The position numbers were made by a program, and so were the translations under genes. 64,000 nt of DNA from Sequoia sempervirens (Eukaryota > Streptophyta > Pinopsida > Cupressales > Cupressaceae): NCBI GenBank assembly GCA_007258455.2, contig VDFB02296709.1, positions 120,699-184,698 on the forward strand, written 5' to 3'. The notes beneath the pieces were generated by a model. That model saw only the letters and a program-made list of their open reading frames with translations, had not been told where the DNA came from and ran no database searches. Shown piece after piece: positions 57,897 through 64,000 of the stretch; positions within the stretch are counted from its first letter, which is position 1, and every line of letters starts with the position of its first letter.

Positions 57897-58419
57897 TGTT
57901 ATGAATGTTAGCAAGAAAAATGGGGAAACACAACCTAGAGTTCTATGCCCCAAATACTTTCTAAGTGTTGTAGTTTATACCCCAGACTCACTCATTAAAG
58001 GGAGCAATGGGTTGATTTGGACAAAAGATCAACTAGTTACCTATATATAACAGAATATCAGATAACACAATGTAGATAGAATTTTGGTAACATTATATTA
58101 TCAATATCAATGGAGAACATTCATATCTCCTTATATATCCTTTTTATATCATATATGCTTATCAAATATCTTCCCCTATATACTCTGTACATATAAGTTA
58201 CTTTCTACAAATCCCTTCCCTGCTCTTCTTCTTCCTATATCTCTCACTCTGTTATTCATATATGTTCATATACATATATCTATGGGATGGGATGTGACCC
58301 ACCTATCCTACCCCTACCCTAGATGGTATCTCTTGAATCTTATGCTCTGCAAGTGCTTTGTGGAAAGATTTAGTAGGACTCATTAGGCAGTGTTTGACTG
58401 TTGCATTTTCCTACCAACA
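57897..58419 (-). mobile_element. Probable 3' LTR of a minus-strand retrotransposon
   Basis: On the minus strand the LTR begins TGTTGGTAGGAAAATGC at 58419, directly after a polypurine tract, and a matching end ...CATTCATAACA lies at 57897, giving TGTT...AACA termini and a length of 523 bp. The right edge is well supported by the polypurine tract; the left edge is a guess from the terminal motif because the 5' LTR is not seen. Confidence 0.5.
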
Positions 58420-58436
58420 TCACCCCCTCTTTCAAA
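58420..58436 (-). other. Polypurine tract
   Basis: TTTGAAAGAGGGGGTGA on the minus strand lies immediately before the LTR start TGTTGG. This is the position and composition of the plus-strand primer of LTR retrotransposons. It overlaps the frame CFERGGDVG, a familiar-looking tail at the end of plant gypsy coding regions. Confidence 0.68.
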
Positions 58437-58489
58437 ACATTGGATTTTCCTCAAGTCAACTCTACTCCATGGCCTTATATATCTCCTTG

Positions 58490-61380
58490 AGCTTGGAAAA
58501 AGTATTCTCCCACTGAGTTTTTTCCAATTGTAGTTGTTGGGTCTATACTTGAATCTGTAATAGCAGTCACTTTTCCTCAAGAAGTATTTTTGGAATTTGG
58601 ATCTCTTATGCTAGGTTGTATGCTTCCTAGAGGACCACCATAATGTGTTCCAATATTAATTTTACTACTTCTCTTGGTGGAATCTATTTATGCTCTTATC
58701 CATTTAGTCTTGCAACTGCTGAAATTGTCCATGTAATGCTTCTATCTGCACCCAGTATTGGTCATTTGTATCTTGTAAGGAATCATATATTGTTTCTCTT
58801 TGAAGTATTTGAACTTCCAATTGATCCATTTGAGCCTTGATTAGGGTTGTCACCGTTGGCCATTGTAGGTACATGGCATTGAGGTCCCCTTCTATATTCT
58901 TCACTGTGTTGATTTGTGACTCTAGGGAAAAGTGTGTGGTAGCACATTTCTTTCTTTCTTCATATGTTTTTTTATCTTCTAGTGATCTTCCTAAAGTTGT
59001 TTTTTTATAGTATTCTTCTATAGTTGGGTATCCTTAATTACCCCATCTATCAAAATTTTTAGTTATACCACTAGAGGTTGGGACGAGTCCTCTTATATAT
59101 GAAGTAATTTTCTTTGTATATCCTTCACCATCTCCTCTAACTGATCAAATCTTTCCACATGATGTTTCAAGATCTCCTCTCTTGCCATTTGTTGTAGGAT
59201 ATCACATAACTAGAATTTATGTAGAGGTAAGATTCTCCCAATGTCCACTTGTGATCCCACTAACAAAAGTTGAAGCAGTTGTGGAGTCACTAGTGGTTAG
59301 ATTTTCTTTTGTTTTGCCAAAAAGTTCTTAATGGAATTCATAGAGGGAGTTGTGGAGGATGAAGGCATTTCTGACTATGGAGGTTGGGAAGACTGTTCAT
59401 TCTCCAAAGAAGCCGCTTTATATTTTTCTTCTTCCTCGTGCAATTGTTGATATGATTTTGTGTAGCTTCTTTTATCTTTGCTTGGATAGTTTGGGTAATC
59501 TCCAAATTTTCCATCATCAATTTGTCTAACCTCTATTTAGACCAAAGCTCCTTGGTCTATATTTTCATTATCCTCTACTTCTGTGGAGGTGTAATTGTAA
59601 GGGCTATCTCCCCAATAACTAAGTATTTTAGTCTCTCTTCTTCCTTAGTTGCTTTTTCCCTTATCTTCTTGAGTGTGGAGGTCAAGGAGTTTGGAAAGCG
59701 GTCAATTAGATCCTCCAAAATTATGTTGGATGCTACCATATACCTTATTAGTGCCCTTTCTATGATCAGTTTGTTTAGAATTTCCATGTTAGTGTACTTC
59801 TGAACTATCATATCCAAGACTTCCTTTTGGAACAGGCTACTGTATAGTTGACCTTCATCTACCAGCGATGACACTTCTAGAATGGATGTTTCCTTTGGTG
59901 TTACTTGTTCTTCCTCTTCTACATACACTAGTTGCAGGGAGATTTCCCTTTGTGCTAATCCTTCCTTTGTTTTGGTTTATTCTCCACACTCATATGTAGG
60001 AGGGCCTCTATTGCTTCTTTGTCTTAGTGCACTATCTAGGAAGGTGTGGTAGGGATTTTTATCTTTTTTGGCTTACTAATTTCACCTTGTGTGGATTATG
60101 TGGGAGGAGTGCCTATATGGAGCCTTTTGAATCTCTAGGGAGTAGATGTCCTTTGTTCCTTTGTCTCCTACTTAAGTAACCCCAATTTTTCATGTAGCTT
60201 TTCTTAGTTCTTTTCTAATAGTTCCTCATATTTCTTTTTCGCCAAATTTTCCATGTACTCCTAGTATGTGGTGATTATTTTAACTTGAAAGTACTTAGGG
60301 AGACTAAGGAGTGTTGGAGCATAAGAGTGGATCTCCACATCTGTCACTTTGTATGGAAGTTATGGTATTCATGACGTCCTAGGTTTGATGGCCTTCATAA
60401 AGGTGTAGTCCTTGTTGACGAGGAAGACGATATCCTTTATGTATTTGTGGACCACCTCATAAGATATGCAATCCCTCATCTTTAGCTTCTATTGAAAGGA
60501 TTTGAAGAACCTCCAATAGGTAGTTGTGTACAATGTTGCATCCTAAAATTTCTTTACATGGTCTTGAATTTGGGTTGCAACCGTCGGGTGGTGTCCCAAA
60601 TCTTGTGTGCAAAGGCTGATATCTCTTGCATGAAATAAAATGAGGCATATTAGCAAGGTCCCTACTTGGACTAATAATGGGATTGCTTTGTGCGTTGAAT
60701 GTTATTTAGGAGATCCTGTCGCAAGACCTCACATAGGTTGATGTCTTTCCTTCTATTATCATCTGGTAAGCTACATGAATGGTGGCGGTGGTATCTAAAT
60801 CCTCCTAGTTTGTGTAGTAAACTTTATATGCAATTCCCATTTTGGCATACTTGACTATTGGATTGGTTATTTTTGTGACATCAAGAATTTTGTCATCATA
60901 GGATTCTCCAATTAACTTTATGACCTTTGCATTCTTGATAGCTTTCTTTGGTGGTACTTCTCTTTGTGCCCATAAGCCTGTTACTGCCTTGATTGTGTCC
61001 TTTGTGATTCTATAGGGTTAGTCCAGATAGAGGTATTCATCATGAAACCGACTGAGTATGATGCAAACCCATTCTTCTTGCAAAGTGAAATTTGGAAACT
61101 CCTTCCAGATATCTAGTCGTTTCTCTAATATATGCTTGTATTGGGGTAGATAGTTCTGTGTATTTGGTTGTAGTAGGGTATGCCTCAGAACTTTGAACTT
61201 GGTGTGATCTATCTTTGTCAAGTGTGCATGGATATACTTTTGGATATTTTCTATATAAATGACATCCACAGGTACATTTGAGAACATACCCACTAGGTTG
61301 GTATCCATTGCTTTGTATGTAAATAACTTGTATTTAGGCCTAGGCCTATGAAAAATGTCAATGAGGGTAGGTGCGGTCAT
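58490..61380 (-). pseudogene. Long broken ORF of unknown function inside the minus-strand retroelement
   Basis: The frame starts MTAPTLIDIFHRPRPKYKLF at 61380 and runs through DIWKEFPNFTLQEEWVCII to a TAA at 61018. Past it the same frame continues PYRITKDTIKAVTGLWAQ, KVIKLIGESYDDKILDV and KYAKMGIAYKVYYTN, then another stop. Pieces at 60457-60648, 59575-59928 and 58704-58904 follow, the last two lysine/glutamate/glutamine-rich and helical, possibly coiled coil. No protease, reverse transcriptase, RNase H or integrase motif is present. Position directly upstream of the polypurine tract and LTR, with a leader of plant 5' UTR type at 61381-61600, suggests a non-autonomous element carrying one large structural-type ORF, or a captured gene. 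Function unknown. Confidence 0.5.
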
Positions 61381-62159
61381 TTTTGGAAGTTAAGAATTTG
61401 TAGCGGAATGATAGTTTTCTTAGGGTTTTACTGGGATTATTTTGAGTGTGTGGGAGTTGTAAGAGTATGACAAACAGTGTGTGAGAGTGAGTGAGTGATA
61501 GGATTTATTGATAGATTTTTGCAGGGAAGTGTATTAAATGGTGTAGCCATTTCATGTTCTTGTATTTTTCTGCCTATTATTTTTCAATGACTCTTTTTTC
61601 CTAGTGAGGTATTTCCTACCTTTTTGGTGTATGATTGACTATAATACATTTTGTTCTAACTTTATGATTTTGTTAGGTTAGTCTAATTATATAATATTCT
61701 TTTTTTTCCCCTTGTTTTATATCTTTATGGTTAGGTTGAGGAATTTGATGTTCAAACTTAGGCCTACTTGGTGCTTGCCTATAGTTTAAACTGGATGTCT
61801 AGTTCATAATGGCCTTATAATGATTGTTCCTTCTTGGTATTATTATTTTTTCTATTTTCATGCTTATGTCTTAGGTATACCCATTGTTTTCCAATGGTTA
61901 CTGATTTTTGATGTGATGAGTATATTGACCTTTTATGTTTGGATATGGGCACATGATGCTTGTTCAGTGATTTATTATTGGTTTTTTGTTTATGGTATCC
62001 TTTTTATGCTTGTGGTAGTTTGTGGAGGGCTTATGGGCCCACTGTGTATCATAAATGCTTTTTGGAACCCATATACCTTCCAAGAAGTTAATTCATGTTC
62101 TCCTTGTATTCATGCATTCATAATTTCCTCACTATTAGTAATATCATTATGACTATCCA
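61381..62159. other. Region between the unknown ORF and the protease relic
   Basis: 61381-61600 looks like a leader (minus strand with CACTCACTCACTCTCACAC). 61600-62150 is AT-rich; its plus-strand 110-codon hydrophobic frame at 61820-62152 is rich in F/Y/I/V and has no family resemblance. Confidence 0.4.
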
Positions 62160-62850
62160 ATTCAATTTCTTCAGAGCTGTTGAGATCTTCTAAGGTAGGC
62201 AATTGTGAGATAGAATAGAAATTTCTTAGATCTTCCTCCTCTCTTTCTTGTTCAATTTCTTCTACATAAGTTTTACCTTCCTTTTCTCCTAATGGAATAT
62301 GTATTATCTTATTGTTATCCGCAAAAGATATATCTTCCTTTCTTAATCTACTATCCCATTAGAATTGATAAATCATCTCAATTCTAGCATTCCTTCATCC
62401 CCATGACCTCAAAATCTACAATTTTCTTAAGTCTTTGATGTTTACTTCCACATTCTTCCATGTTCCCAAAGTCTCCATGCCAAAATCATCTACCAAACTA
62501 ATGTTCATTGGTGTTCTGACTAACTTGGGTCTGCCCAGTCTCTCCCAAGTGGTTGCTAGAATAATGTTCAAGTCTGCACCTAGATCTATTGTCACATGTT
62601 TAAATTTGTTATTATTAAGGTGTGTGATAATTAAGAGAGGTCTATTCTTCCAATTTTGATCTTTTGTAAGTTGATGGACTTGTTGTTTTTGTTTGTTCCA
62701 ATACTTCCCCAATTGTCTTAATTTAACAAGGAGATTTTTTTGTTGTGCCAAAGAGGCCAAATTTTTCAACATCATCACTTCTTCTTTAGAAAAATAGGCT
62801 ATGTCCTCATTTTTTTGTTGTATAATTTATTTATTTTCTTTGTCTACTAC
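62160..62850 (-). pseudogene. Gypsy-type retropepsin (gag-protease junction) relic
   Basis: The minus-strand frame at 62416-62778 contains KNRPLLIITHL, KHVTIDLGADLNII, TWERLGRPKLVRTP and MNISLVDDFGMETLGTW. In plant gypsy proteases this order is LLIxxxLxxxxxxHVTIDTGAxxNIIPxxTWExLGxP, followed by VDDxxxxxLGTW. The catalytic DTG is DLG here, so the protease would be inactive. Upstream (62780-62850) EDIAYFSKEEV fits a gag C-terminus. Downstream, acidic remnants (PTLEDLNSSEEIEL, 62160-62220) follow, but no reverse transcriptase is found. Confidence 0.72.
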
Positions 62851-64000
62851 CTTATCAAGTTTTTGTTTGCTTGTTTGGAATTAATCATATTCATCTCCTT
62901 TCGAACATGATTCTTCACTAACTTCTTTCTTTTCTCTTTGTGTTAGGATTAGGTTCCATCCACCTTGTAAATCCTATGTCATGGTTCCAACATCCTTGGA
63001 AAGTGTCTCTATGAACTTAGGGTGTATTGGGAAAATATTTTGTAATATTAATTATCATCATTGTTTGTAATATACTTGTAAGGGGTGATGGGTCCACTAG
63101 CAGCAATAAAGGTGAATTGTGGACATAAATATTTAATATTGTTTTCCCCACATGTGGACACCTAGAATGGGATAATAAAAGATAAGGAAAAGGATAAAAG
63201 AGTGATTGTTGGGATTATCCAACTGGGTGCTTGGAAAGAGGCAACATGTGTCACTTGGTTTTCTATCATTTATTGTATTTAATGTAATGTTTATCTTTCA
63301 AGTTTGGCCCAAGTTGGAGGGAAAGTATTGGAGCCAAAAATGGTGTCCTTTCAAATGTTGAGGAGGTAATCCAAAGGTTGAGGACATTTGGAATGAAGTT
63401 TCATCTTTGGGTGCCATGTCTGGTGCATTAGATGCCTTCACACATCTATAAATTCAACCTCTTGGATGAAGAATTGGGGAGGAACAATTGAATGTAGTAT
63501 TACTCTATAGGAACAAGGATAGGTTGAGGCATAAGGAGGTTGTTCACAAGTGCATAGGTGCTTCCATGATGGAGGCAAAGAGGAGAATGGAAGTGGTTGT
63601 ATTGTAATCTCATTTATTTGATGATAATGCATACTTGGCCTCTCTTCTTGGTGGAGTTTTTCTTGCAAGGGTTTCTCCATGTAAATTCTGTGTTATGTGA
63701 TGATCTTGTGTTTCTGATTTGTGCCTATTTTCTACTATCTTATGGTGATGGTATTCTTTATTTATTGTGGTTATAAGTTTGCATAAGGTAGTGTTTATAA
63801 GCATGATATGTTGGTTGATTTTTGACATCATAAAGAAGATGGATCTGATCATGGTAATTTTGTATTAAAGCAACTTAATTTTCATATTTACATATAAGTT
63901 TCAGATTTTCATGTTATTGTTGTCCAAGCCTTGTATCTCATCCATCAAAGTCATATTTGATAAATATTGAATTTCCCAAAGTAAGAGAGGGAGACCAACC
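62851..64000. other. Right-hand edge, LTR-like DNA
   Basis: No gene. A TATA-like motif, CACATCTATAAATTCAACC, lies at about 63443-63461 on the plus strand, in DNA with the composition of a plant LTR. A polymerase II promoter of an LTR reading rightwards is possible but unproven. Minus-strand frames at 63438-63680 and 63610-63852 are not recognised. Confidence 0.35.

Noticed and set aside
61820..62152. 110-codon hydrophobic plus-strand frame as a membrane protein
   Set aside because: T-rich antisense of a minus-strand retroelement; hydrophobic residues follow from composition and no family pattern is visible.

Overview
The window reads as plant nuclear DNA, most likely from a large repeat-rich seed-plant genome; a conifer or other gymnosperm is my inference, not something the sequence proves. 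The reasons are strong AT bias, very low gene density, long introns, decayed plant gene families (PPR-DYW, pollen receptor kinase, DMR6-like 2-oxoglutarate dioxygenase, sugar transporter, P450, JMJ25-type demethylase, class III peroxidase, isoflavone-reductase-like), plant-type LINE, SINE, LTR and hAT elements, and degenerate telomere-like arrays. Two 100-base N runs (26703-26802 and 38167-38266) are assembly gaps.

Layout. 1-3461: 5' half of an L1-type LINE on the minus strand, cut by the window edge at the start of the reverse transcriptase. 3462-5512: a repeat arm found again in inverse orientation at 38267-40265; both arms carry a fossil aldehyde dehydrogenase C-terminus. 5380-9570: microsatellite, a CACTA-like end, tandem repeats, a 607-bp hAT-type element with target duplication, and a JMJ25-like exon. 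9570-20820: the main gene-like locus, a five-exon plus-strand transposase-like gene whose proposed first intron (11006-17698) holds a tandem duplication of about 1.17 kb. 21092-21488: peroxidase and isoflavone-reductase-like fragments side by side.

26803-30140 and 45770-48987 form a second inverted duplication holding a PPR-DYW fragment, a dioxygenase pseudogene and a sugar-transporter exon, all in the same relative order. Between them lie about 2 kb of telomere-like CCCTAA/CCCTAATTGA array (30815-32845), a T-rich minisatellite (32870-33610), a pollen-receptor-like kinase pseudogene (34977-35526), and two SINEs with clear target duplications (40921-41061 and 44455-44620). 50258-50745 is a P450 N-terminal pseudogene. 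51372-52745 is a solo LTR with a 5-bp target duplication, shown by an uninterrupted sister repeat at 53210-53615. 57897-62850 holds minus-strand LTR-retrotransposon parts: a 3' LTR with polypurine tract, a long broken ORF of unrecognised type, and a retropepsin relic.

No intact ordinary host gene is visible. The most interesting locus is the transposase-like gene at 17699-20820: its frame is almost entirely open over five exons, it has one TGA, and one of its three likely acidic catalytic residues is replaced by serine. That makes it a candidate domesticated or recently inactivated transposase. Each assembly gap abuts one arm of an inverted duplication, so mis-scaffolding or haplotype duplication should be considered before treating the duplications as real.
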